DNA of 64,000 nucleotides, taken from positions 62,001-126,000 of the forward strand of contig JANCYU010000045.1 in assembly GCA_026122205.1 (NCBI GenBank), read 5' to 3'. The translations under genes were made by a program, and so were the position numbers. Below the pieces are notes generated by a model. The model saw only the letters and a list, made by a program, of their open reading frames with translations, did not search any database and had not been told where the DNA came from. This DNA comes from Galdieria yellowstonensis (Eukaryota; Rhodophyta; Bangiophyceae; Galdieriales; Galdieriaceae). Every line of letters starts with the position of its first letter. Position 1 is the stretch's first letter. This document shows positions 45,596 to 55,170 of this stretch, piece after piece.

Positions 45596-46588
45596 TTAGA
45601 CTCGTCCTTTCGATCGTTTCAAAGCTCTTTGCTTTTTGATAACAAGTTTATCTAGTTTTTGTTTACCGACATGGATACGGCCTACTTTGCGACCTAACAA
45701 CGGCTGCACAGTAATATTCTTTTCTTTCTTTGTTCTTTGTTTGGGTCTCTTCGTCGCTTGTTTCCACAAGTCTTCCGTTGCCAAACGAGTTCTACGTATG
45801 GAAAAACGTATACGAGGACCAGCTTCTTCCAAAGCAACTTTTGGAAGATAATTATCGGATTTTCTCAGCTGCACGATAAAATTTTGAAAACTTATCGTTC
45901 TATCGTGGGATAAAGTAACGACAATGACGTTTTCCAGTTGATCTAAACTCACTTGATGGTCTTCAAAGTCGTGGAAAAAATCTTCGCGTCGCATGAGAAC
46001 AACAAAAAAAATACTTTCTACGAATAAATACTTACCGAGAAACAAGTTTTTCAATTTTCTACAAGTTTCATCGCTCTCAAAGTCGCCTATGAAGCAGACC
46101 AGAGGCTTCATTGGTGACTGTAGTTGCTTGGCCTAGAATTATGCATTGAATATTCCATCATACAAATTATATGAAAGATTTACCATTTCAAATTCTTCAA
46201 AACCTTTATGTTCCACAATTCCAAGTTCGAACATATCGAGCAAGTGAAAGTCAAACAGTCTTCCCAATATGACGTTATTCGGCCGCTTCTTCGTGTGGTT
46301 GCCCAGAATAAACAGAGAACAGTCATTCTTTCTGCAAAGAAATTCTAAAGACGCTTCTCCACCAGCTTCAAAAGGGAGAATGTTGTTTTTCTTTCGAAGC
46401 TGTCGACAGTATGGTTTTTTCAGTCTTGCCACGTCTCCAAGTACGTTTTTTACTACTTGAGAGGTTTGATGCCCGTGAATTACTAGTAGGCCTTTTGGAG
46501 GTTCTTCCCATTGAGGTGCCGTACTTTCCAAGTATTTCTTTCCTTTTCTGGTTTTTGGCGCTCGTCGCTGTTCCTCCTCCTCCGACAT
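45596..46588 (-). CDS. RPF2: Ribosome production factor 2 homologue (Brix domain)
   Basis: Brix-domain protein that with Rrs1 delivers the 5S RNP to pre-60S particles in the nucleolus. Two exons split at about 46020-46180. Motifs: ARLKKPYCRQLRKKNNILPFE, CRKNDCSLFILGNHTKKRPNNVILGRLFDFHLLDMFELGI (the RPF2 signature), then PLVCFIGDFES and a C-terminal DQLENVIVVTLSHDRTISFQ, VALEEAGPRIRFSIRRT and a Lys/Arg-rich end. The start 46588 (MSEEEEQRRAPK) is preferred; the frame is open to an ATG at 46639, which would leave only 25 bp to the stop of the upstream PDZ gene. Confidence 0.9.
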
Positions 46589-46663
46589 GCGAGCCAAACC
46601 AATTTCCCAAGCAAATTTTGGTTTATTGATGCAAATCATCCCCACAAAATAATACGCATTTCC

Positions 46664-47542
46664 TCATCGAAGCGTGAAAAAGGCAGTCAGCGCAATCAAA
46701 CCTATTCCAGCCAAAGACCAAAGAAGGATATATTGTCCACTCCTGTCAGGAGCTGGTTCAAGGGATGACGAGGAATCGTCGCTTGATGGTATCCATTGCT
46801 TTGGACTGTCCTTGTTTTCCTGATAAATTTTGACATATTTAGGTACAATATCGTCTTTTTTCCCAGGAAATGCTGCTGCTGCTCCAGATTCTTCCTTACT
46901 ACGAGGATTCAACTCCGAGATTGGCACCGTTCTCCAAGTTACAGGGTCAACCACCGTTTTCTCGCCAAACTTCTCCCTCGCTTCTTCTCTTCTCTTCGCA
47001 GCAAACTCTTCCGAATATTGTTTTCTACTTTCCACTTGCACGGGACTTTCAAATACGAGAGTTACTTCGTCTCCAAAGCGTACTTGAATACCTTTTAGAA
47101 CACGAGGTAGTCCAACTCCCCTAGTAGACCACACTTCATCACCAAAGGTTGCACTAATTGCCACCAATATATCCCCTTTACGAATATCACCGCGAGAAGC
47201 TTGAGCTGCATTCCCTCGGGGATCTATATCCGCTACAAATACCATTCCGTCTTCTGCTTCTTCCAATACCAAACCCAACGGCTTTTTTACGTTGTAGGCT
47301 CTTTCTCCTGGTTGTACTTTTCTTCTCGAACGATCTTGGTCGTCTTGAAATATGTTGTAGTTGTAACTTGCAACTACAGTTGTTGGAATGGAACGAACAC
47401 GAGGGACCTTTTTCGAATAACATTTTCTCCATGGACATTTATTTCCTGAATGAATAACAGAAGATAACTGTTTGGCAAGTTGTACTTGGAAACCACTTGA
47501 AACGAAACTTGGCAAAATGCCGCAGCTGTGGGTGGTCACCAT
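46664..47542 (-). CDS. PDZ-domain membrane protein, probably plastid
   Basis: Intronless, 292 residues from the first ATG at 47542. Residues 1-60 (MVTTHSCGILPSF, Ser/Arg/Lys-rich, few acids) look like a transit peptide. A PDZ domain follows (about residues 85-165): KKPLGLVLEEAEDGMVFVADIDPRGNAAQ, then RGDIRKGDILVAIS, DEVTLVFES. A charged helical stretch (EEFAAKRREEAREKFGE) and a Ser/Asp linker lead to a single C-terminal membrane anchor, YILLWSLAGIGLIALTAFF. Plant plastids contain similar PDZ proteins with a C-terminal thylakoid anchor. Function is unknown; PDZ domains bind C-termini. The upstream ORF to 47626 starts with TTG and is not used. Confidence 0.75.
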   Translation of the reverse strand: MVTTHSCGILPSFVSSGFQVQLAKQLSSVIHSGNKCPWRKCYSKKVPRVRSIPTTVVASYNYNIFQDDQDRSRRKVQPGERAYNVKKPLGLVLEEAEDGMVFVADIDPRGNAAQASRGDIRKGDILVAISATFGDEVWSTRGVGLPRVLKGIQVRFGDEVTLVFESPVQVESRKQYSEEFAAKRREEAREKFGEKTVVDPVTWRTVPISELNPRSKEESGAAAAFPGKKDDIVPKYVKIYQENKDSPKQWIPSSDDSSSSLEPAPDRSGQYILLWSLAGIGLIALTAFFTLR

Positions 47543-47887
47543 TCTCCTCCTCCACACAAATATCCAGAAATTCACACTGCCGCGTTCCCTTGTTCCTGCT
47601 TTTCCAGGTTGTTTTGCGTTGTCCAATACAAAACTTGAGTTTTGTCAATTTGTAAGTATTTGGAATTTAGAGAATAAACGGAAACATTTGTTTGGGTTGG
47701 ACCCTTGAAAACAACTTCATTCTATAATATGCACTCTGTGAGAGTGTTCCATGTTCATCACCTCGAATATATATATGCATGGATATCGCACACACTAGTT
47801 CACACAAATATGCACAGTCGCATATTCAGCCTTGCATATTTTCACTTCAACCATAAGTGTTGTGATTGTTCTGCGAACCGAATGTTC
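47543..47887. other. Gene-free gap
   Basis: Between the PDZ gene start and the next gene's stop; only a short AT tract (47768-47778) and short ORFs that are not supported. Confidence 0.5.
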
Positions 47888-49489
47888 TCAAAACTTTGTA
47901 GCGGTCCCACAGTCCAATAATTGGTGGTAAGCTCGAGCCAATACCTGATATATTTCCTCGCAAGCACTCGACATAAATGAATATTGTAAAAGTTCATCCG
48001 GTTTGCTATCGAGTGGAAAGTGCTGTCCTAGTAATGAAAACCAATATTCGATCACCTTGTTGTACATTGCAACAAAATTGTTGTCCAGGTGGCGATCATC
48101 AGGTATGGATGAACTAGCAGGCGAACGTGAGCCATTCTTGGACTCTATCAGCTGCTGGTCTTGACGAGGAATGGAGGACAAAGGAGACTCGACACATTGT
48201 TGTCGTGGAGTTGTCCTCAAAGCAAGTTTACGCAACGCTCGTTTTCTCCTCTTCACTACACCGTTTTTGTTTGGCTTCGATGACGCTTGGCCATTTTCCT
48301 TGTCGCTCTTCCGTGAAGCATCCATATCCTGTCCTTGTGTATGGAACAATTGCGGTGTTTCCAAAGTATTTAAAGGAGGAAAGAATACTTTGATATCTGC
48401 CATTCCATCCATTCTTTGTATATGCTTCTTCCAAATAGTGGCAAAGGTGTTTCGATTCTCACAAGTGTTGTCTTTGGTAAGCACAGATAAAGCCATCGCA
48501 TGTAACTGCTTAGCCACCGTAGCAAATGCAAATCCGAAATAGCCAGGAAAAGTTAGGGGAATTATCGAATGCATTTGGAATACAAAAGTATTGTCTTGTT
48601 TCCAAAGCAAACAAGATTTGGAAACTCCTTTTGCGGTGCGAAATGTAATTCGATACCACTCAGCTGCAAAAGTATCCATCTTGGCACTCGTATCGCGATA
48701 GTGGGTATTACTTGGTTCGTTTTCCATCATTCGAAATTCACAAGGCAGAGGCAAGGTATGCCACCAATGCGCATCGGTCTCTAGTTGCTCAATTTCAGCA
48801 ATAGGTTCCAACTGACGAAAAAATAACCAAAGAGATCGAATTTCATTGGATGAATGTTGTTCTGTTGCAACGCTGACGATACAAGTACCAAGTCTAGTGG
48901 AAGAAGATCGAAGAAACAATTCTCCTGTCCAAAGATATACATTGTTTTGCAGAGAATGCAGAAAAGTGGTAAAGTGTTCTCCGTCGACTAGTTGAACCAA
49001 ACGGAGCAATGCAGACCACCTTGAAAGGGCAGATGCTTTGTTACTACCGACGAGGACAGAAAATATAGATTGCTTGTACAGCGTCCTCCATCCCTGAATG
49101 ATATTTATCATATAGAGCAACATTTTCCTACTCTTCTCTTCGTCAAGATGAGGGTGCGATTGTCCCGTTCGCAAGTCAAAAATGATCAAAGTGGGTTTTG
49201 AAAGATGAAATGAAGCCTCTACAAGCTGTTGTGCTTGTTCTGCAAGAGTGTCATAGTCAAGAGGAATAACACAACGCCGCCTTTTGGTTTCTTCGTTGGT
49301 CTCTTTTGGTTGCTTGCCATTGGGTGTCCAGTTTGTACACACTTCTACGGAAGCACCATCATCACAGAGAAGCATTGAGGAAAACATATGACTTTCGAAA
49401 TCATTTTCTTGTGTTGCTTTTGTTTCTTCACAACCGCAAGGTACTAACCATAAGATATGAGGAAGGAAGCAGTCGCGAGTTGCTGCCAT
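47888..49489 (-). CDS. Unrecognised 530-residue protein, possibly MTBP-like
   Basis: One open frame without introns, from the first ATG at 49489. It has a mixed alpha/beta N-terminal half (KPTLIIFDLRTGQSHPHL, then NIIQGWRTLYKQSIFSVLVG), a Ser-rich central part with KRRKRALRKLALR, and a helical C-terminus (FVAMYNKVIEYWFSLLGQHF ... EEIYQVLARAYHQLL). The order and some local matches recall vertebrate MTBP, the Sld7-related partner of treslin in origin firing: DIILLLSDK versus TLIIFDLR, LREWYSAKITIAG versus IQGWRTLYKQSIFSVLVG, and a short C-terminal helix bundle. That is weak pattern recognition, not proof. A GCGCCAAAA box lies 55-63 bp upstream. Confidence 0.3.
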   Translation of the reverse strand: MAATRDCFLPHILWLVPCGCEETKATQENDFESHMFSSMLLCDDGASVEVCTNWTPNGKQPKETNEETKRRRCVIPLDYDTLAEQAQQLVEASFHLSKPTLIIFDLRTGQSHPHLDEEKSRKMLLYMINIIQGWRTLYKQSIFSVLVGSNKASALSRWSALLRLVQLVDGEHFTTFLHSLQNNVYLWTGELFLRSSSTRLGTCIVSVATEQHSSNEIRSLWLFFRQLEPIAEIEQLETDAHWWHTLPLPCEFRMMENEPSNTHYRDTSAKMDTFAAEWYRITFRTAKGVSKSCLLWKQDNTFVFQMHSIIPLTFPGYFGFAFATVAKQLHAMALSVLTKDNTCENRNTFATIWKKHIQRMDGMADIKVFFPPLNTLETPQLFHTQGQDMDASRKSDKENGQASSKPNKNGVVKRRKRALRKLALRTTPRQQCVESPLSSIPRQDQQLIESKNGSRSPASSSIPDDRHLDNNFVAMYNKVIEYWFSLLGQHFPLDSKPDELLQYSFMSSACEEIYQVLARAYHQLLDCGTATKF

Positions 49490-49543
49490 CGAACAACTGC
49501 CCAACGAGACGCCACAATGGGCATTTTTTTCAAACCAAAGCGC

Positions 49544-49552
49544 GCGCCAAAA
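49544..49552 (-). promoter_or_regulatory. E2F-like box in bidirectional promoter
   Basis: GCGCCAAAA inside the interval between the divergent starts at 49489 (minus) and 49586 (plus). Sequence match only. Confidence 0.35.
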
Positions 49553-49585
49553 CAAAATTTTTCCTCCTTTTTTCCATCGCTTCCG

Positions 49586-50185
49586 ATGAACCAAAGTGAA
49601 TATGTGGAATATTTGGATACGCAAATAACCAAAACTCTAAGAGAAATAGAAGTGAACTTGATAAATATATATCGAGTGTCCATAGAACTACAAACATGCG
49701 TGAAAAAGCCTCTTCCTTATTTAAAAGAACTACACGACATGGTGTCTCCTTGGTGTGAATATTTGAGACAGCTGGTTTCCACTCCAAAGGCAAGCACCAA
49801 CTTGCAGACGATACACGAGACTTTGCATAGTGAAAATGCTTTGAGTCAAGAGGAAAAACATACCTTACAGGTATGACTAAAAGTAACAAATTGGAATATG
49901 TTTTGAAATATATTTGCATAGGAGATTTCCAACTTGCTGGCTCATACTACCCAACAGTTATCCCTCCATGAGAAAACCAACACCCATATGGAACAGTCGA
50001 ACACAAAACATAGTGCTGTGGATAGTCTTCACTCTCCGGTACATTCGGAACAACAAGCGGAAGAGTCGTTGTTCCAAGTAGATTCTCCGACAAGCATGTG
50101 GAAAGATTTACTGGAAAAATATTCGTCCAGTCCGTCAAACAATGAAGCATATTATTATACAGACGAAAACATACAACAACAATAA
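49586..50185 (+). CDS. Small helical protein, unrecognised
   Basis: Two exons (49586 to about 49870, then from 49922) giving about 180 residues. The N-terminal 110 residues form long amphipathic helices (EYVEYLDTQITKTLREIEVNLINIYRVSIEL, then LQTIHETLHSENALSQEEKHTLQEISNLLAHTTQQL); the tail is Ser/Gln/Glu-rich. The helical part resembles small coiled-coil subunits such as Mediator MED11/MED22, but no motif decides this. I chose ATG 49586; an upstream in-frame ATG at 49517 would add 23 basic residues and leave only 27 bp to the divergent gene. Confidence 0.5.
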
Positions 50186-50198
50186 AGTGACTTTTTTT

Positions 50199-50835
50199 TT
50201 ATGATAGAGCCATATCTGCAATAGGATTGGCATGAATAGTCACATCTCGTATGATAATATCCTCCTTTGGTCGATATTTCTCATCTACTGGTACTTTTTC
50301 TATCTTTTTCAAGGTTTCGAAACCATAAATAACACTAGTTGATTCGATGAAACAGTTCTAAAATTGTACTAGATACTATCTTACTGTCCAAAGATGGTAT
50401 AAGCCTTATCCAAGTGCGGTGCCTTGTCGAGAGTAATAAAAAACTGACTTTGATTGGAACAAGGCCCTCTATTGGCCATTGCAACCATGCCAGCCCTCGT
50501 GAACCTTAAAGTCTCCACTATTTCGTTATCAAATGGCTCTCCCCAAATAGAACTTCCACCTTTTCCAGTTCCTGTGGGGTCTCCACCTTGAACTATAAAA
50601 CCACTTATCAACCTATGAAACTTTGTACCAGTGTAGTAATCACTGGCACACAAGGCCAAAAAGTTCTAACCATTAACTTTGCACTAGTAGAGCCACGCTG
50701 GAGCTTACTTCGGTAGCTTTGGGAGCCATATCACAAAACAACTCTATCTTTATGTCACCATGCGTTGTGTGTAAAGTTACAGACTAGGAAACTCTACATG
50801 GATAACTTGGAGATATTAGAGTTGCCACTTACCAT
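50199..50835 (-). CDS. PPIL3: Cyclophilin-type peptidyl-prolyl isomerase (PPIL3-like)
   Basis: Single-domain cyclophilin of about 160 residues. The catalytic Arg (FHRLISGFIVQGGDPTGTGKGG), the FFITLDKAPHLDKAYTIFG segment and the absence of long insertions match the PPIL3 class, a spliceosome-associated cyclophilin. The N-terminus SVTLHTTHGDIKIELFCDMAPKATE is separated from the initiator: the first coding exon consists only of ATG at 50833-50835 followed immediately by GTAAGT, and exon 2 begins after CCTAG with Ser-Val-Thr. The C-terminal exon ends IHANPIADMALS at 50199. Four exons in all. Cyclophilins isomerise Xaa-Pro bonds. Confidence 0.88.
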
Positions 50836-50921
50836 TTCTTCTAGTATTCTTATTACTAGGATAATAATAAATATCGCGCTTCTCCAATTGTGGTCTTTGC
50901 CAAAATCCGCATTGTGACGAT

Positions 50922-51992
50922 ATGCGACATGCATCTTCTTCCTCTTCTTCGAACAACAGAGGCGCTGGTTCTTATCGTATGTTTCATGAAAAGACTCGTT
51001 GGTCTAATCCTGCAAGTTCGAATGGTAGAGAAAAGAACCCTACAAGAACTGGATATGGTCAAGGTGGTTCTGATCGCGATGACTTTAGGAGCTTTTATCC
51101 AAAACGAGGTCAAGGGTCTTTCAAGGGTATATACGTCGAAAAAAAAGAAGAAACAGAGAAACCTTTTGGAAACAGAAACTATCACAAACCTATTCCTGTA
51201 ACTTCTCGCGACCATTATAAGATGATTGCGACTTCCCACGTGAAAAAGGCAAGCAGTCCTCACTTAGTCAAGGTTTGGGTGCACAATCTTCCTCCTTCTT
51301 ATAGTGAAGACGATATCCACAATGCATTTGAATCTTCTGGAAGTTCGTTTTCTTTGGTAGTGTGGTGTCAGTTTTATCCAGGTTCCCCAGCAAGTCGCAA
51401 GGAAACACTGTCGGCTGCAAAAAAGGGGTTTGCTTATCTCGCGTTTCAGTCGTTAGAGAACGCTTTGGAGTTTGAAAGGGAATACAGCGGTTTGAAGCTA
51501 AAAGACTCCAACAGTGGCTTAGAATATGGAGTTAAAATATTTCGTGCTCTGTTTCCAAAGGTACCCTCAAAGTACCGATATCGAGATCCTTTGGTGGACA
51601 CGATATTTGATGATGCTGACTTTATTGATTTTCAACGAGCATTGAATAATGGTACACAAGAGGAAGAAGAGCAATCCAAAGGAAACTCCAATATATCGAC
51701 AGCTACGAACGATGCGATATCTCCTGAATTCAGTCCTTCGAATGCACAGGTTCAAGATAATAACGATAAAGAGCAGCTTGGAAATCCAAGTGACACTATT
51801 GCATTAGATAAGAGCGCTGATTCGTTCGAAAGCGATTCCAATTATTCTAGTGGCAGAAGAAACAAAAGCCGTGGATATGTGACAGCAAAGCCACGCTATG
51901 CAAAACCATCGGTGCTCAACACTTCTTCATCTCGAAGTCATTGGATTCCTCGCTATCGGGTAAAGAAAAAGACAGAACAAGATCAAGAATAA
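50922..51992 (+). CDS. UPF3: NMD factor UPF3 (Smg4/UPF3 domain)
   Basis: Intronless, 356 residues. A disordered Ser/Arg/Gly N-terminus of about 110 residues leads to the RNP-like UPF3 domain: LVKVWVHNLPPSYSEDDIHNAFE, VVWCQFYPGSPASRKE, KKGFAYLAFQSLENALEFEREYSG, then the conserved FPKVPSKYRYRDPLVDTIFDDADFIDF that follows the RRM in UPF3 (KVPKK..KDPK.GTIEED..Y..FL). UPF3 binds UPF2 and bridges exon junctions or terminating ribosomes to UPF1 in nonsense-mediated decay. The C-terminal basic stretch (WIPRYRVKKK) may act as the exon-junction-binding end. It is divergent from the PPIL3 gene with 86 bp between starts. Confidence 0.85.
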   Translation: MRHASSSSSSNNRGAGSYRMFHEKTRWSNPASSNGREKNPTRTGYGQGGSDRDDFRSFYPKRGQGSFKGIYVEKKEETEKPFGNRNYHKPIPVTSRDHYKMIATSHVKKASSPHLVKVWVHNLPPSYSEDDIHNAFESSGSSFSLVVWCQFYPGSPASRKETLSAAKKGFAYLAFQSLENALEFEREYSGLKLKDSNSGLEYGVKIFRALFPKVPSKYRYRDPLVDTIFDDADFIDFQRALNNGTQEEEEQSKGNSNISTATNDAISPEFSPSNAQVQDNNDKEQLGNPSDTIALDKSADSFESDSNYSSGRRNKSRGYVTAKPRYAKPSVLNTSSSRSHWIPRYRVKKKTEQDQE

Positions 51993-52456
51993 CAGTTTGG
52001 TTGGAGGACACGAAACATGGAATGATTTGCAAAGATACCAGACACACACATACAAGCGTTTTTTAACGGCTGTAGTTTCTTATTTGTGGTGAGTAGCGGA
52101 TACGATTCGCACGAGTTGGAAGATTGTTGGAAACCTTTGGAATTTGTTGCCATGGAAAACGGAGTGTGAAAATGGTGGATGAATATCACAAGCGGAATGT
52201 TGTTTCTCACTATTCTATGAGTGCTTTGTCATGTTTGTTGTTATGCAGTTGTTATGCACAATAGTATATGTTCCCAGAAGAGATAGAATAAGGATGGTCA
52301 CCAAAACTAAAATTAGCGAAAAATGCTCTACGAAAGCAATGATTTCCAATCTCTTTTCTTTGATATTTTCAACACAGAGGCACTTAGTAATTGTGGGAAT
52401 TTATTAATTGAAAAATTCCATGGAAATTCTAGTCTAGTGGGAAATTTCAGGGAAAA
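51993..52456. other. Gap before tRNA-Leu
   Basis: No supported gene. A plus-strand frame near 52085-52160 and a minus-strand frame (51983-52210, starting GTG) show some coding-like codons but no family or clear splice partners. Confidence 0.4.
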
Positions 52457-52541
52457 GCTAGGTTGGCCGAGTGGTCTAAGGCGGTAGACTTAAGATCTAC
52501 TGGGGCTACGCTCCGCGAGGGTTCGAACCCCTCACCTAGCA
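52457..52541 (+). tRNA. tRNA-Leu (UAA)
   Basis: Folds as a class II tRNA: acceptor GCTAGGT pairs with ACCTAGC, discriminator A at 52541 with no encoded CCA. The D arm has GGCCGAGTGGTCTAAGGC, the anticodon stem GTAGA/TCTAC encloses ACTTAAGA (anticodon TAA), then a long variable arm, and the T arm is GGGTTCGAACCCC. The long variable arm confirms Leu. No intron. Confidence 0.93.
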
Positions 52542-52696
52542 CATGGAAACTTTTTTTTTTCGATAGCTCTATATCCACAAGCACTATTGGGATCTTTAAG
52601 ATGGTTTGGCTTCTGAAATATGATTGTCTTGGCAACAGCCTCCGCATTATTATGATGGATGATGGCTTTGTGTGTGTGTGGGAATGGGCGGAATAA

Positions 52697-54861
52697 ATGT
52701 GCGCTTCATCCTTTTGGAGATGCAAAGCGAACGTTTCTAAAGTTGTAAGCGTTCCTTTCCCAATGCAACGTTTTTGTACAATTGGCAAAATATCTTCTTG
52801 GAGCTATTGGAGGCAACCTTTTTGTATTGCGCGATTTTCAACAGGAACAACGACCGCTCCTCCTGGGAAGACTGCGCTTACGGAACCAACCGAGCATATG
52901 TTCAATATTCTCTACTCTGGGAAATCAAAAAGCTATCCATCAAGGGAGAAAATATTCAAGTTACTCAACGATATGAAACAGATAACCAACGTGGAACAGA
53001 AATCAAGTTGTGTGGAACGGATCAACAAGCCACAACGATTTTCCTTTCGTTCGGAAGAAGAAGCAGAGAGCACATTGAGAAAAGCTGCGACAGAAGAGTT
53101 GAGATATCCACAAAAAGGTGCACTAACAGCAGTCGTCAGTCCTGTTTTCCGCCGAACGTATATTCAACTTGGAAACAAAAGTGCTTGGAGGCTCTTGTCT
53201 GTTTTGCAGTCGTTGTGTCGTTGTGAGTTGCAAGGAAACGATGTAGGAGAACGTGCAATAGAGCAAGGCATACGTACTTTATGGACGCTGAGTTGGAAGC
53301 GTAGAGATATCGAATCTTTGTCTTTGTTGTCTTCTCTCATCAAGGTAACTTTGTTGCCATTCTTTTTGTGTTGTGACTCAAGGTTACATTTGGCAGGAAA
53401 AGCAGCCTCTTCGTGTCGTCGATTTTGAAAGACTCGTTCAATATCACTGTCGTATCGAATCAAATACGAGAATAGATATTCTTGGTCGAGGAAAAGACGA
53501 GCATAAGGAAACTCTCGTCGACCAAATACGACAATTATATTGGAAACTAGCCGAACAGTTTCCTCATTCGTCCAAAGTAAGAAATACGTATGTGTAGATA
53601 GGATTGTGTTTCTCAATTCTTAGTTTTAGCTGCACACTTTATACTTTTATTTTTGTCATCATATGTTACCACCACTACGTGGAAGAGACGAAATAGAATC
53701 CGTTTTGAGTTGCGATCGTTTCTCATTTTCTTTGGAAACTTTTCGAATTTTGTTTCGTTTTGTTGTTTCTACAGAGGAGCAATTTTTGCGATATTTGAAT
53801 GTTGCAAGTCGACACAAGCTCGTTGTTCATCGTCCTGGATTTTGTACTTGCGTAGTTGATGCAGTATTTCGTCTCTATGACAAGTCAGCGACGGATAAAG
53901 AACGTCTTCAATGGCTACAATGGATTCATCACTATCTAGAGCGTCAAGTGAACAAAGGAAAGAGTGTTCCGAAGCAAGCCATTGAAAATACGATGTACAA
54001 GTTGGCAATACGTGGACAAGTAAAGGTAATTGAGTGGATTTCGCCTCGTGTTGTGTGTCGTTCATTTTGTATGTTTTGTAGGCATCTCTTCATCTGTTTT
54101 GGTTTCTCAAGTCTTGTTGGATGAGTGTTCCTGAGAAACATGTTTTGAGAATATTGCTGATTGCTTCTAGTAGGAATTCTCTGCCTACTTGTCAGTATCA
54201 AGTAAATGAAATTTGGAAGTTGCTTATGGACAAGAGCGAAGGAGGGAAATTGGCAAGTACAAAGGATCAAAAGCTTTATATTTATGCATGTGGAATGAGC
54301 AAACAATTGGACAAGCTGTATTCGTTGCTCCATTCGATCCCAAAAGAATCCACGCAACTCCACGTGGCGTTGATTCACGCCTTACTTTGGAATGATTGCA
54401 AGGAAGATGCGTTGCAACTGTGGAAGCAACTTGATTCTTCTAATGCTCGCTTCATCGGATGTTTTTTGATGCCTCCGAGAAGTATTTTGTGGATGCTGTC
54501 GAACAATGAGATACGGACGTTGTTGGATCGATGCTATTCGATGGAAATATTTTTGCAGCGGTTGGCCGAACATCCTCTCTTTCTCCAACGAGATGTCGCA
54601 TTTCGGAAGCATGTCGTTGATTGGTTGATTCGTTTGTGGTATTTATTGGATGCTGTTGGTTTGCATGGGATGAAAGACTGCAGTTTTCGTTGGATGTTTT
54701 CCGAATTGGAATATTTTCGACGACACGAGTTGTATTCTCGCACAAGTCTTTGTCCCAATGGAAGAATGTACGATTATAACTATGTAAAGTTGCTGGTAGA
54801 AAGAGGATTGGATGAGTTGGCAGATCGATTGGATATGTTTGTTTGTATATCCAAGGTTTAG
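52697..54861 (+). CDS. Large organelle-targeted helical-repeat protein, unrecognised
   Basis: Four exons joined across introns near 53344-53396, 53576-53628 and 54025-54082, giving about 640 residues. Residues 1-60 (MCASSFWRCKANVSKVVSVPFPMQRF) look like a mitochondrial or plastid presequence. The rest is helical without charged repeats clear enough to call PPR; local signs are VRDYVESNT-free alpha hairpins such as KLAEQFPHSSK, QWLQWIHHYLERQVNKG and LHVALIHALLWNDCKEDALQLWKQL, whose spacing is PPR/TPR-like. Organellar RNA-binding or assembly factors have this look. I do not recognise a specific family. The tRNA-Leu ends 155 bp upstream. Confidence 0.55.
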
Positions 54862-55170
54862 AAGTGTGGTGAGAATGACGAGGTCTAGGTTGAATATTAT
54901 CTCGGATATTTTGTACAAATGATCGATAGATAGATAAAACACACAAGCATAAAAATATGTGAATGAGACTTGGACGAGAGTTGTGGTTGCTTCCTCTCCA
55001 AGATCTATTTGTGGTCCTTGGTTGCTATAATCGTCGCGATTTGTCAAGGCGTCCCCATACCGCTTGGGCTCTCTTTTCCTTCTTGGTGTGGTTGGTGGTC
55101 TTTGGCAAGCCCAAATTTTTATTCTTTACACAAAACACACAAATTACACGTACATACACACACACTCTCT
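54862..55170. other. Convergent-gene gap
   Basis: 309 bp between the stops of the organellar protein and the sugar transporter, with ACACACAC and CTCTCTCT short tracts near 55140-55170; no gene seen. Confidence 0.5.

Noticed and set aside
54452..54946. Minus-strand ORF of 164 codons
   Set aside because: Overlaps the last exon of the organelle-targeted protein on the plus strand; composition is that of a shadow and no motif is seen.
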